Shown here: positions 38,779 through 47,117 of the stretch, in pieces | Layout of the letters: every line of letters starts with the position of its first letter | Numbering within the stretch: position 1 is the first letter of the stretch | Assembly (NCBI RefSeq): GCF_001536285.1 | Contig: NZ_FAOZ01000007.1 | Span: forward strand, 261,360-325,359 | Direction of reading: 5' to 3' | Length of the DNA stretch: 64,000 nt | Source: Parafrankia irregularis | Lineage (GTDB): Bacteria > Actinomycetota > Actinomycetes > Frankiales > Frankiaceae | Program-made: the position numbers and the translations under genes | The notes under the pieces: generated by a model | Seen by the model: the letters and a program-made list of their open reading frames with translations, nothing else | What the model was told of the DNA's origin: nothing | Databases searched by the model: none

Positions 38779-39987
38779 TCAGTGGGCTGCCGCGTAGCGG
38801 TCGGCGGGCCGGGCAAGGCCGAGCAGCCCGCGCAGGGTGCCCGCCTCGTAGGCGGTGCGGAACAGGCCGCGGCGCTGGAGCTCGGGGACCAGGGCGCGGG
38901 TGATGGCCTCGAGGTCGTGCGGGACGGTGCCGGGCCGCAGCCGGTAGCCGGAAAGGCCGGCACGCTGCCAGTCCTCCAGCAGATCCGCGAGATCGGCGGA
39001 CGTACCGGTGAAGACCAGCGCGTCGCTGCCGTACTCCTCCCCGGCGGCCGCGTCCAGGCGCTGCCTGCGGGCGGTCGCCGCCGCGGCGGTCTCGTCGAGG
39101 AACACCACCAGATCGCCGAAGATGTGCACGGTTTCTGCCGCCCTGCCGGCCGCTTCCTGCTCGGCGCGGACCTCGGCGACGATCGCCGCGGCCCCATCCG
39201 CGGTTCGCGGGGTCACGTAGATGACGTCGGCGCCACGCGCTCCGAGCCGGTACGGGATGGTCCCGTGCGCGAGCACCGACACCACCGGCTGGCCCTGCGG
39301 CGGCCGCGGCACGATCGACGGCCCGCGCACCGAGAACCAGCGGCCCTCGAAATCGATGTGATGCAGCTTCTCCCGGTCGATGAACCTGCCGGTGGCGACG
39401 TCGCGGATCTCGGCGTCGTCCTCCCAGCTGTCCCACAGCCGGCGCACGACCTCGACGAAGTCGGCCGCCTCGTCGAACCCCTCGGTGATCGCCGCCAGAA
39501 CCTCGGGCCGGTCGAGGTCGGCGACGCCGAAGGCGAGGGCCGGCCGCCGGCCGAAGTGCGTGTTCTCCGCCGGCCGGGATGTCTGCGCCCGCCACCCGGC
39601 CCGGCCACCGCTGGTGAAGTCGAGGGTCGCGATCGCCTTGGAGATGTGGAACGGCTCGGTGTGGGTGACGGTCGCCGTCGGCACCAGCCCGATGCGGCTC
39701 GTGAGCGGAGCCACCCGCGACGCGATCAGCACCGCGTCCAGCCGCCCGCGTACCTGGTCGGTCCGCCCGTCCGGCCCGCCGAAGTCGGACGACTGCAGCC
39801 CGAGGGAGTCCTCGATCGTCACGAAGTCCAGCAGGCCGCGCTCGGCCTCGACGACCTGGTCCAGCCAGTAGCCCGCCGTGAACAGCTCCGCTGGCCGCGC
39901 GTCCGGCTCGCGCCACGCCGCCGGATGCCATCCAGCGCCGTCCAGCGCCACCGCGAGACGCAACGGCGTCCGCGCCGAATCCACCAT
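38779..39987 (-). CDS. LLM-class flavin-dependent monooxygenase
   Basis: A 402-residue bacterial-luciferase-like enzyme. Features are DQVVEAERGLLDFVTIEDSLG, APLTSRIGLVPTATVTHTEPFHISKAIATLDFTSGGRAGWR and PPQGQPVVSVLAHG, which fit the reduced-flavin-binding barrel of the family. ATG 39987 follows AGGAGAG. It is the first gene of a two-gene operon with the NtaA/DszA-type enzyme. Together they suggest stepwise oxidation of one imported compound; the substrate is not readable from sequence. Confidence 0.9.
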   Translation of the reverse strand: MVDSARTPLRLAVALDGAGWHPAAWREPDARPAELFTAGYWLDQVVEAERGLLDFVTIEDSLGLQSSDFGGPDGRTDQVRGRLDAVLIASRVAPLTSRIGLVPTATVTHTEPFHISKAIATLDFTSGGRAGWRAQTSRPAENTHFGRRPALAFGVADLDRPEVLAAITEGFDEAADFVEVVRRLWDSWEDDAEIRDVATGRFIDREKLHHIDFEGRWFSVRGPSIVPRPPQGQPVVSVLAHGTIPYRLGARGADVIYVTPRTADGAAAIVAEVRAEQEAAGRAAETVHIFGDLVVFLDETAAAATARRQRLDAAAGEEYGSDALVFTGTSADLADLLEDWQRAGLSGYRLRPGTVPHDLEAITRALVPELQRRGLFRTAYEAGTLRGLLGLARPADRYAAAH

Positions 39988-40044
39988 CGAGGCCCTCTCC
40001 TGTTCGTCTTCGTCCCGTCACGTGCCTGTGCTGTCACGTGCTGA

Positions 40045-40511
40045 TCAGCGGTGGTGCCATTCCTCGGCGAGCAGCTGGTAGGACCGCACCCGGTCCGCGT
40101 GCTGGTGGGTGATCGTCGTGATGGCGAGTTCGTCCGCGCCGGTCGCGTCCCGCAGCTGCTCCAGGCGGTCAGCCACCGTCCGCGGCGAGCCGACCAGCTG
40201 GGTGCTCACCCGGTCGGCGACCAGCGCCCGCTCCTCGTCGGTCCAGATCCGCGCGAGGGCCTCCTCCGGCGGGGGAAAGGGGACCACCCCGGCACCCGTG
40301 TTGTTGTCGCGCCGCCCACCAAGGCGATCGCGACCGCGGTCGACGAACCGATCACGCCGCCGGCGAGGTGATGCTCGGCGAACCAGTAACGCTGATAACC
40401 GAAAGCCTCGGTCTGACGGGCCAGGTCCACCGCGTTGCGCAACGCCGCCGCATGCGTCGCTCCGGCGCTGACAGGAACGAGATCAAGCACGGAAAGCGGG
40501 ACGTCCGACAT
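40045..40511 (-). pseudogene. LLM flavin oxidoreductase gene with large internal deletion and frameshift
   Basis: The first 70 codons from ATG 40511 (MSDVPLSVLDLVPVSAG ... FGYQRYWFAEHHL ... STAVAIALVGGATT) are a normal N-terminus of a YtnJ/LuxA-like oxidoreductase of about 330-360 residues. The last 75 codons, in a different frame (DRVSTQLVGSPRTVADRLEQL ... SYQLLAEEWHHR, stop at 40045), are a normal C-terminus. The roughly 200-250 codons between are missing, and the join near 40290-40310 shifts frame. The product cannot form the barrel. It lies 57 bp upstream of the monooxygenase operon. Confidence 0.8.
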
Positions 40512-40583
40512 GGAGAGCCTTTCGGTCGACAGCTTCAGAGGGCACGCCAGCAGGGCGAGCCGACGACGCGTCCGCTCCTTCAC

Positions 40584-41425
40584 TCACGGTCTGCACTCAC
40601 CCAAAGCGTCCATGGATGGGAAACGGCCCGAGCCGGGGTGCGGCCGGGGTAAGCGCGCGCTATCCGCTGAGATGTGCTTTACGGCACGCACGTGGGCACC
40701 GCGAAAGAAAACACGGTGTCACCATGGGAAAGGCTCGCCGGCGGAAGACCGGAGGACCGGCCGCCAGGGCGGCGGGCCGACAGGTCAAAGTCGCTTGAAG
40801 TCAGCTCCCCGGCCGCCGGGAGTCTTCACGGCTGACCGTGAGGGACATCTGGTCACCAGGGACAGAGGGCGCTGCTGACACGGCCTTGATCGATGTGCCG
40901 GCGCGTCACCAGAAGGGGCGGGGACGCGACGTCGACAGCTCGTTGGGTATCCACCGTGCCTCTCCCTTTGCCGCCTGCCGACGCATGACCGACGCACAAT
41001 TTCCGGATCCCTGCCCAGTCGCCCACCTGAAGACGATGAGCGGGTCAAAGTGCCTGCCAGGCACCGGCACCTGGTACAGGTGAAACACTAGGGACGGAAC
41101 TCTATTCCGTCAATCTCTACCGGATAAGCGAGTTTTCCGATTCACGCGCGAGTAACACCTGGGGCCCGCATCCTCAACCGGTGGGAGCGCGGGATCGGCG
41201 TCCGTGGGCACGGCCAGCCGATCGGGCAGTCCCGTCTCCTGCACGGCGGCCGATCGAGGAACTCGACGGGATCAACTGAAGCGCCGCAGCCCCGGATCAG
41301 GGTGCGATGCGGATCCGGGGTACATCATCGTCCAGCGCGCCACGCACGCTCAGTGGAAGGGAGGACGCGGCTCCCGGGCCCGCCGCCCGGCCGACGGGCT
41401 GGGAACGGGAACGCAAGGTGTCGCC
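40584..41425. other. Gene-free 0.8-kb region with tandem dyads
   Basis: No gene with credible start, ribosome site and codon usage was found. GC content drops locally (about 41085-41150). Two perfect inverted repeats follow each other: GTGCCTG-C-CAGGCAC (41050-41064) and CACCTG-GTA-CAGGTG (41068-41082). They may be regulator sites or hairpins. Confidence 0.4.
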
Positions 41426-42862
41426 TCAGTTCTCGGCAGGGGGGATGTTGGGGTTGAGCCGGAAGCGGTTCTCCGGGTCGTAACGGCGCTTGACCTGTCG
41501 AAGTCGCTCGACGTTGCTTCCCCAGGCCCGTGCCCGGGCGGCGTCGTCGAGGTCGGCGTCACCGCCGAAGTTGAGGTAGGTGCCCGACGCGGCCCGAAGC
41601 CTGACGGCATCGTCGTAGGCGTCGCGCACCCAACGGATGTTCGCGCCGTCGTCGGCCGGGTCCAGCCAGTTTCCGTCGAGGCTCAGCATGTACCGGGCGC
41701 TGCGGTCGCCGAACGCGGTTTCCGTCGGCCCGACCCGCGCCATGGCGCCTCCCAGGAGAGGCGCGTGGACCATGGTCATCGGATGCGGACGGTTCTGGCC
41801 GACGCGGGCCACGAACGCGGTCGCGTCCTCGTCGAGGCGGTCCAGGTAGACGGACTTCCAGTAGCTCTGCAACCCGCCCTTCGGGAAGAAGGCGTCGAGG
41901 GAGGACTGCGCTGCCCGGTAGGGCAGGGCCTGGCTCATGTCGGCGAGCGGCGAGCCGAACTCGGCGAGCGCCCGACACGCCCGCTGGCCCTCGTCCGGAT
42001 CGCCCGCGTACACGGCGGCCACGATGAACACGTCGCGGTTGTGTACGGCGGGCGGAAGCGCAGGCACCGCCGGCAGTGACCACAGCATGGCACGGCTGGT
42101 GACCTCGTCGGGGACGGTGGACGTCCAGTCCCGCCAGCGGGGGAGCATCTCGGCGGCATCTTCGATCGGGTAGGCGACCATGCCGTTCCAGACGACCGGG
42201 CCGAGCGGATAGGCCTCGAACTCGAAGGACACCACCACGCCGAAGTTGCCGCCCCCGCCGCGCAGCGCCCAGAACAGGTCCTCGTGCTCGGAGGCGCTGC
42301 ACCGCACGACGTCGCCGCTGGCCGTCACGACCTCGGCCGCACGCAGCGCATCGCAGGCCAGCCCGTACCTGCGGTGCAACCAGCCGATTCCGCCCCCGAG
42401 CGTCAGGCCCGCCACACCCGTGGTCGACACGACCCCACCGGGTACCGCGAGCCTGTGCAGCTGCGTCTCACGGTCGACATCGCCCCAGGTGGCACCACCA
42501 GCCACCCGCACCCGCCGCTGCTGCGGGTCGACCCAGACACCCCGCATCGCCGACAGGTCGATCATCAGGCTGTCGTCGGCCGTGGAGGTACCGGCGATGC
42601 TGTGGCCGCCGCCGCGGACGGCGACGAGCAGGTTTCGCGTTGCGGCGAGACGGACGGCGTCGACGACGTCAGCGGCCCCGGTGCACCGGATGATCAGGCC
42701 TGGTCTGCGGTCGAGCATGGCGTTCTGGATGACCCGCACGTCGTCGTATCCGGCGTCGTCCGCGGTCAGGACCTCCCCGCGGAAGATCGCGCGGATCTCC
42801 TCGACTGTCTCGTCCGAAAGCGTCTGCCGCTCGCCTTCCAGCGTAAGCACCTGTGCCGACAT
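41426..42862 (-). CDS. FAD-linked oxidase, berberine-bridge-enzyme type
   Basis: A 478-residue flavin oxidase of the FAD_binding_4/BBE class. GGGHSIAG carries the His that usually binds FAD covalently. The Cys that makes the second covalent link in bicovalent members (in GxCPTVG) is replaced: the segment reads GGVVSTTGVAGLTLGGG, so only single attachment is expected. The C-terminal BBE motif YLNFGGDADLDDAARARAWGSNVERLRQVKRRYDPENRFRLN is intact. ATG 42862 follows GAGGGGAGGG. The substrate could be a sugar, alcohol or secondary metabolite; nothing nearby decides. Confidence 0.92.
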   Translation of the reverse strand: MSAQVLTLEGERQTLSDETVEEIRAIFRGEVLTADDAGYDDVRVIQNAMLDRRPGLIIRCTGAADVVDAVRLAATRNLLVAVRGGGHSIAGTSTADDSLMIDLSAMRGVWVDPQQRRVRVAGGATWGDVDRETQLHRLAVPGGVVSTTGVAGLTLGGGIGWLHRRYGLACDALRAAEVVTASGDVVRCSASEHEDLFWALRGGGGNFGVVVSFEFEAYPLGPVVWNGMVAYPIEDAAEMLPRWRDWTSTVPDEVTSRAMLWSLPAVPALPPAVHNRDVFIVAAVYAGDPDEGQRACRALAEFGSPLADMSQALPYRAAQSSLDAFFPKGGLQSYWKSVYLDRLDEDATAFVARVGQNRPHPMTMVHAPLLGGAMARVGPTETAFGDRSARYMLSLDGNWLDPADDGANIRWVRDAYDDAVRLRAASGTYLNFGGDADLDDAARARAWGSNVERLRQVKRRYDPENRFRLNPNIPPAEN

Positions 42863-43116
42863 GGCGCGTCCCTCCCCTCGTGCTCACCGGTGCTCACCGG
42901 TAAGCACCGGTCTGCGTCACTCACCTCTCCAGACTCGCGCCACGACCGGATGGCCGCAAAGCGTGCCGGTGCCGGGGACATCAGGTCCAGTCACCGGTTT
43001 CGGTGTTTCAGACGGGGCAAGGAGGTAGCTGGATGGGCCGATCTCGAACCGCGGACGGACGTGATCGAACGACCTGACGAGCTGGACCGCCCCGTTGTCC
43101 TGACCGAGGAGTGGCT

Positions 43117-44559
43117 GTGAGCAACCCGGATCCGACCTTCTACCGCTCGCCGGGCGATGCCGTGGCGGCCCCGCCGGAACATCTGGCCTATGTCGCAGCA
43201 TTCGATCCGAAAGGAGCCATATCGGATGCAATGACCGTGGTCGACGTTGACTCCACCTCGTCGTCCTGTGGCCAGATCGTCGGTTGGACGGACCTGCCGG
43301 GGCTCCGCGACGAGTTGCACCACTTCGGCTGGAACGCGTGCAGCAGCGCGCTCTGCCATGACAACCACGGCCATACCGACAACCACGGCCATACCGGCAA
43401 CCACGGCCATACCGGCGGCCTCGAGCGACGTTATCTCGTCGTCCCGGGGCTGCGGTCCTCCCGGATCCACATACTGGACACCCGGCCGGATCCATCCAGC
43501 CCGCGCCTGGTGCACACGATCGAGGCGGCCGAACTCGCCGCCAGGGCCGGCTACTCCCGGCCGCACACCGTCCACTGCGGGCCGCATGGTCTGTACGTGT
43601 CGGCGCTGGGCGGGGCGGACGGCGCCGACGGGCCCGGCGGGGTGGCGCTGCTCGACCATGACACGTTCGAGGTGGTCGGCCCCTGGGAGCAGGACCGCGG
43701 CCCGCAGTACCTGGCGTACGACCTGTGGTGGCATCTCGCGCAGGGAGTGGCGGTCACCTCCGAGTGGGGCACGCCGTCAATGATCGAGGACGGGGTCAAC
43801 GCCGAGCTCCTGCTCGGCCGGAAGTACGGCCACGCTCTGCACTTCTGGGACCTCGGCAGCGGTAAGCACCTGCAGACCGTCGATCTGGGGCACGACAACC
43901 AGATGGTGCTGGAGGTGCGCCCGGCCCACGATCCGCGCGCCTCCCACGGCTTCGCCGGCGTCGTCACCAACGTCACGGATCTTTCCGCGTCCGTGTGGCT
44001 GTGGTACCGCGACGGTGACGGATGGGCCGCGCGGAAGGTCATCACGATTCCGCCCGAACCCGCGGACCCGGCTGATCTGCCACCGGTCATTCGTCCGTTC
44101 GGCGCGGTCCCCGCCCTGGTGACCGACATCGACCTGTCCGTCGACGATCGATGGCTCTACGTGTCCTGCTGGGGGACCGGAGAGCTCAAGCAGTTCGACG
44201 TCCGGGACCCGTTCTCACCGCGGGAGGTCGGGTCGGTGCGCCTCGGTGGGATCACGCGCCGCACCCCTCATCCGGCCGCCCCGGACGAGCCGCTCGCAGG
44301 CGGGCCGCAGATGGTCGAGATCAGCCGGGACGGACGTCGGGTCTACCTGACGAACTCGCTGTACTCGGCGTGGGACGACCAGTTCTACCCGGACGGCGTC
44401 GGCGCGTGGATGGCGCGCCTTGATGCGGACGTGGACGCGGGCGGGATCAGCCCGGACGTCCGCTTCTTCCCCCACGGCGCCGACTTCCGCGGCCGACGCG
44501 TGCACCAGATCCGGCTGGAGGCCGGCGACGCCTCGTCCGACTCCTACTGCTTCGCCTGA
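43117..44559 (+). CDS. Selenium-binding protein/methanethiol oxidase homologue (SBP56 family)
   Basis: A 480-residue protein of the SELENBP1/MtoX family; characterised members oxidise methanethiol to formaldehyde, sulfide and peroxide with copper. The family core is clear: HHFGWNACSS near residue 70, RRYLVVPGLRSSRIHILD, GPQYLAYDLWWHL, GVAVTSEWGTPSM, GHALHFWDLGSGK and TDIDLSVDDRWLYVSCWGTGELKQFDV. A His-rich insert of three six-residue units (NHGHTD/NHGHTG) sits right after the conserved Cys motif. GTG 43117 has GAGGAG 5 bp upstream; GTG 43111 is too close to it. It stands alone, divergent from the FAD oxidase. Confidence 0.9.
   Translation: MSNPDPTFYRSPGDAVAAPPEHLAYVAAFDPKGAISDAMTVVDVDSTSSSCGQIVGWTDLPGLRDELHHFGWNACSSALCHDNHGHTDNHGHTGNHGHTGGLERRYLVVPGLRSSRIHILDTRPDPSSPRLVHTIEAAELAARAGYSRPHTVHCGPHGLYVSALGGADGADGPGGVALLDHDTFEVVGPWEQDRGPQYLAYDLWWHLAQGVAVTSEWGTPSMIEDGVNAELLLGRKYGHALHFWDLGSGKHLQTVDLGHDNQMVLEVRPAHDPRASHGFAGVVTNVTDLSASVWLWYRDGDGWAARKVITIPPEPADPADLPPVIRPFGAVPALVTDIDLSVDDRWLYVSCWGTGELKQFDVRDPFSPREVGSVRLGGITRRTPHPAAPDEPLAGGPQMVEISRDGRRVYLTNSLYSAWDDQFYPDGVGAWMARLDADVDAGGISPDVRFFPHGADFRGRRVHQIRLEAGDASSDSYCFA
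43363..43416 (+). repeat. 18-bp tandem repeat encoding His-rich hexapeptides
   Basis: Three almost identical 18-bp units (AACCACGGCCATACCGRC) encode Asn-His-Gly-His-Thr-Asp/Gly in the methanethiol oxidase homologue. Confidence 0.9.
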
Positions 44560-44601
44560 CGCGGTGCCCTCCCCGGACGCGGTGTCGGGTGAGCTGTGCT
44601 G

Positions 44602-45714
44602 TCAGCGGATCGGTAGCGTCAGGGAGGGGCCGGGGGTGGCCATGCCGCGGCGCCGTCCTGACGATCCGGCACCGGCATTGGCACCGGTGCTGGTGCCCGG
44701 GTCCGCGGCGCGGGGCGTGGGGACGGCGACGGGCAGCGGGCCGGTGGCCAGGCCGGCGTAGCGGGTCTCCTTGCGGACCTGGTAGACCCAGCTCTTGCTG
44801 ACGGTGACGCCCCACCGCGCGAGCAGGGCCACGGCGGCCGTGGCCGAACCGCCGGACTCGTCGAGGGCACGGATGATCGCCGCGCGCTTCACCGACGGGT
44901 CCGTCGCGTCGAGGCCGGTCAGTGGCGCTGGTCCGGTCCGGGTGCCGAGCCTGCCGGGTGCTGGCTGGCGTACGGCGGCCGCCGCGGACCTGAGCTGGCC
45001 GGGGCCGGGGGACAGGCCGGCCGCGGTGGGCTGGCCGCCCGCCGCCGGGCTGTCCGGACCGTCCGGGCTGGCGGACGAGTTCGACGTCCCGGCGTCTGCT
45101 GTCGCGGTCGCCGGTGGCGAGGCCGGCGTCGCCCCCGGAGCCGGCGTCGGTGGCGACGCCGGCGCCGGTCCCGGTGTCGGCGGTTGCGCGGGTTGCGGGC
45201 CCGTGGCCTCGGCTGGTGCCGCGGAGAGGGCGGGCGTCGCTGTCGGGTCCGCCGGTGTCTGGGCAGGCGGGGTCGCGAGCCGCCGGTCGGGATGGATCTG
45301 GCGCATGAGCAGCTCGTACGAGCCGAGCAAAGCCAGCGGCGGCCAGCCGGCGATGACGCGGGCGCTGATGGTGGGGTCCGCGTGCAGCACGTTCGCGGCC
45401 AGGGAGGCACAGGCTCCGGCGGCCAGCAGGCCTCCCGACAGCCAGGACCGGCGCCGCCCCGCGCGCCGGTCACCGAGCATGGCCATGGACGCCGCCACGA
45501 TCAGGCCGTCCACGCTGAACGGCAGGACGGTCGCCGTCATGGGGTCCTCGCCGTACTGCAGGGCGACACCGCGCATGTGCCGGTACGAGACGAAGGCCGC
45601 GACCGTGGCGACCGTGGCCACCGCGATGACCGTCGTGATCCGGATCGCCCGTTCGGACCGCGCGCCCGCCCGCGGAGGTCCCGTCGTCGCCTGTTCGTCC
45701 ACCACACCGCTCAC
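44602..45714 (-). CDS. DUF2637 (Spd-like) membrane protein with C-terminal helix-turn-helix
   Basis: About 370 residues from GTG 45714 (ATG 45780 is an alternative). The N-terminal DUF2637 part has four hydrophobic segments with the family pattern VSYRHMRGVALQYGEDPMTATVLPFSVDGLIVAASMAML and GWPPLALLGSYELLMRQ. A long Pro/Ala/Thr-rich linker follows, then KRAAIIRALDESGGSATAAVALLARWGVTVSKSWVYQVRKE, which looks like a helix-turn-helix. DUF2637 proteins are common on Streptomyces plasmids as spread (Spd) proteins and in actinobacterial chromosomes. Divergent from a ParA gene, which suggests a plasmid-like origin of the pair. Confidence 0.8.
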   Translation of the reverse strand: MSGVVDEQATTGPPRAGARSERAIRITTVIAVATVATVAAFVSYRHMRGVALQYGEDPMTATVLPFSVDGLIVAASMAMLGDRRAGRRRSWLSGGLLAAGACASLAANVLHADPTISARVIAGWPPLALLGSYELLMRQIHPDRRLATPPAQTPADPTATPALSAAPAEATGPQPAQPPTPGPAPASPPTPAPGATPASPPATATADAGTSNSSASPDGPDSPAAGGQPTAAGLSPGPGQLRSAAAAVRQPAPGRLGTRTGPAPLTGLDATDPSVKRAAIIRALDESGGSATAAVALLARWGVTVSKSWVYQVRKETRYAGLATGPLPVAVPTPRAADPGTSTGANAGAGSSGRRRGMATPGPSLTLPIR

Positions 45715-45792
45715 CCAGTCTCCGGGCCCAGTCCCGGCGGTCTGGATCGTCCGTGCCGGGAACAACTTGCGGCAAACCATGGCATGAAGTGT

Positions 45793-45808
45793 GGATTTTG
45801 CGAAATCC
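45793..45808. promoter_or_regulatory. Dyad GGATTT-N4-AAATCC in the DUF2637/parA gap
   Basis: Perfect 6-bp arms around TGCG, just upstream of the DUF2637 gene in the 338-bp divergent region. Candidate operator; no partner protein known. Confidence 0.4.
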
Positions 45809-45947
45809 GGGTCCGTTCGCTCCACACTCTGGTGCCAGCCGCGGCCGCCCGGGGTTGTTGCGGCGGTGTTGCGAGGGTGCGGCGGGGGGAGTGGCGCGCG
45901 ACGCGAAGAGCGTCCAGTGCCCAAATACGGGATGAATCCTGATTCGG

Positions 45948-45968
45948 CCGTAGTCTTCTTGTCTACGG
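45948..45968. promoter_or_regulatory. Dyad CCGTAG-N9-CTACGG upstream of parA
   Basis: Perfect 6-bp arms separated by 9 bp (two helical turns overall), 85 bp before the parA start. Spacing fits a dimeric regulator site. Confidence 0.4.
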
Positions 45969-46052
45969 GGCATAAGGGTGCACGGGATGTCCGGAGGGCG
46001 TAGGGTGCCCGTCCTCCGCGAGGCCGGCGCGCGACCGGGGAGCGAGGATGCC

Positions 46053-47045
46053 GTGAAGGTCGTGACGATCGCCAGCTACAAGGGCGGTGTCGGCAAGACC
46101 ACGTTGACCGCGAACCTCGGAGCGGCCATAGCGCGCCTCGGCCGGCGCGTCCTGCTCGTCGACCTGGACCCGCAGACGAACCTGACCTTCAACTTCTACG
46201 GCGCCGACCAGTGGCGCCGGGATCTCGCCGACCAGCGCAGGACGGTGAAGGCCTGGTTCGAGTCCTGGCGGCCGGGCACACCGCCGCCACCGCTGGCCGG
46301 GTACGTCACGAGCCCCCCCGTCGCCCAGGCGGTGGTGGCCGAGGGCGGGGGCACCCTGGACCTGCTCGCCTCCCATCTCGCGCTCGGCGACATCGAGATG
46401 GCGCTCGTCGGCCATCTCGGCGGGGCGCAGGCGCACCGGTCCACCCGCTACTACTTCGAGGTGTACCAGCAGCTCGCGGCAGGGCTCGCCGCGCTTTCCC
46501 CGACGGACTACGACCTCGTCCTCATCGACTGCCCGTCGCATTTCGGGGTCATCACCCGGGCCGCGGTGGCCGCCTGCGACTACCTGCTCATCCCGTCACG
46601 GCCGGACAACCAGTCGACGGTGGGCGTCGAGCACCTGATGGCGCGGCTGGGGCGCTTCGTCTGGGAGTACAACCGGGTCGCGGAGCTGCAGTCCGGCATC
46701 CACCAGGCGGTGAAGCCGCTCGAGCCGCGGCTGCTGGGCGTCGTCCTGACGATGGTGCAGTACTACCGGGGCTCACCGACGAGCTTCCTGCGCCCGCACA
46801 TCGAGCGGGCCGAGGGGCTGGGGATCCCGATCTTCTCGTCGATGCTGCGGGTGAACAACCGTGGGTTCGCCGGTGTGGCGGGCACCCCGCTGCCGGCGGT
46901 GCTCTCCCCGGATCTCACCCCGGAGCTGGCCCGCGAGCTGCTCGACCTGGTCGAGGAGTTCCTGCTGCGGATGGGTGCGGCCGGCCGCGGCGCCGCCCGG
47001 GTGTGCGACGACGCCGTGCCCGTCACGTCCGACTGGAAGCGGTGA
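46053..47045 (+). CDS. ParA/Soj-family ATPase
   Basis: A 330-residue P-loop ATPase of the ParA/MinD group. [10 protein letters not shown] is the deviant Walker A motif with the signature Lys, [12 protein letters not shown] the switch/A' motif and [12 protein letters not shown] Walker B. The length and RVNNRGFAG region fit chromosomal or plasmid partition ATPases without an N-terminal DNA-binding domain. GTG 46053 has GAGGA 5 bp upstream. No parB follows: the next gene is convergent and unrelated. Role in partition, transfer or protein positioning is open. Confidence 0.88.
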   Translation: MKVVTIASYKGGVGKTTLTANLGAAIARLGRRVLLVDLDPQTNLTFNFYGADQWRRDLADQRRTVKAWFESWRPGTPPPPLAGYVTSPPVAQAVVAEGGGTLDLLASHLALGDIEMALVGHLGGAQAHRSTRYYFEVYQQLAAGLAALSPTDYDLVLIDCPSHFGVITRAAVAACDYLLIPSRPDNQSTVGVEHLMARLGRFVWEYNRVAELQSGIHQAVKPLEPRLLGVVLTMVQYYRGSPTSFLRPHIERAEGLGIPIFSSMLRVNNRGFAGVAGTPLPAVLSPDLTPELARELLDLVEEFLLRMGAAGRGAARVCDDAVPVTSDWKR

Positions 47046-47057
47046 CCGGACCCGGCG

Positions 47058-47083
47058 CGGTGGGACGCGTGCGCGTCCCACCG
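47058..47083. terminator. Bidirectional hairpin terminator
   Basis: CGGTGGGACGC and GCGTCCCACCG pair perfectly (11 bp) around a GTGC loop, between the convergent stops of parA (47045) and the binding-protein gene (47118). Confidence 0.75.
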
Positions 47084-47117
47084 GCCGTGGCGTGGTCGGG
47101 TGGGGCGGCTACCTCGG

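Noticed and set aside
40723-40797. 24-codon frame starting MGKARRRKTGG
   Set aside because: Very short, no ribosome site, no recognisable family; not enough to call a gene.
46250-46270. ggttcgagtcc resembling a tRNA T-loop
   Set aside because: It lies inside the ParA coding sequence and no acceptor or anticodon stem can be drawn around it.
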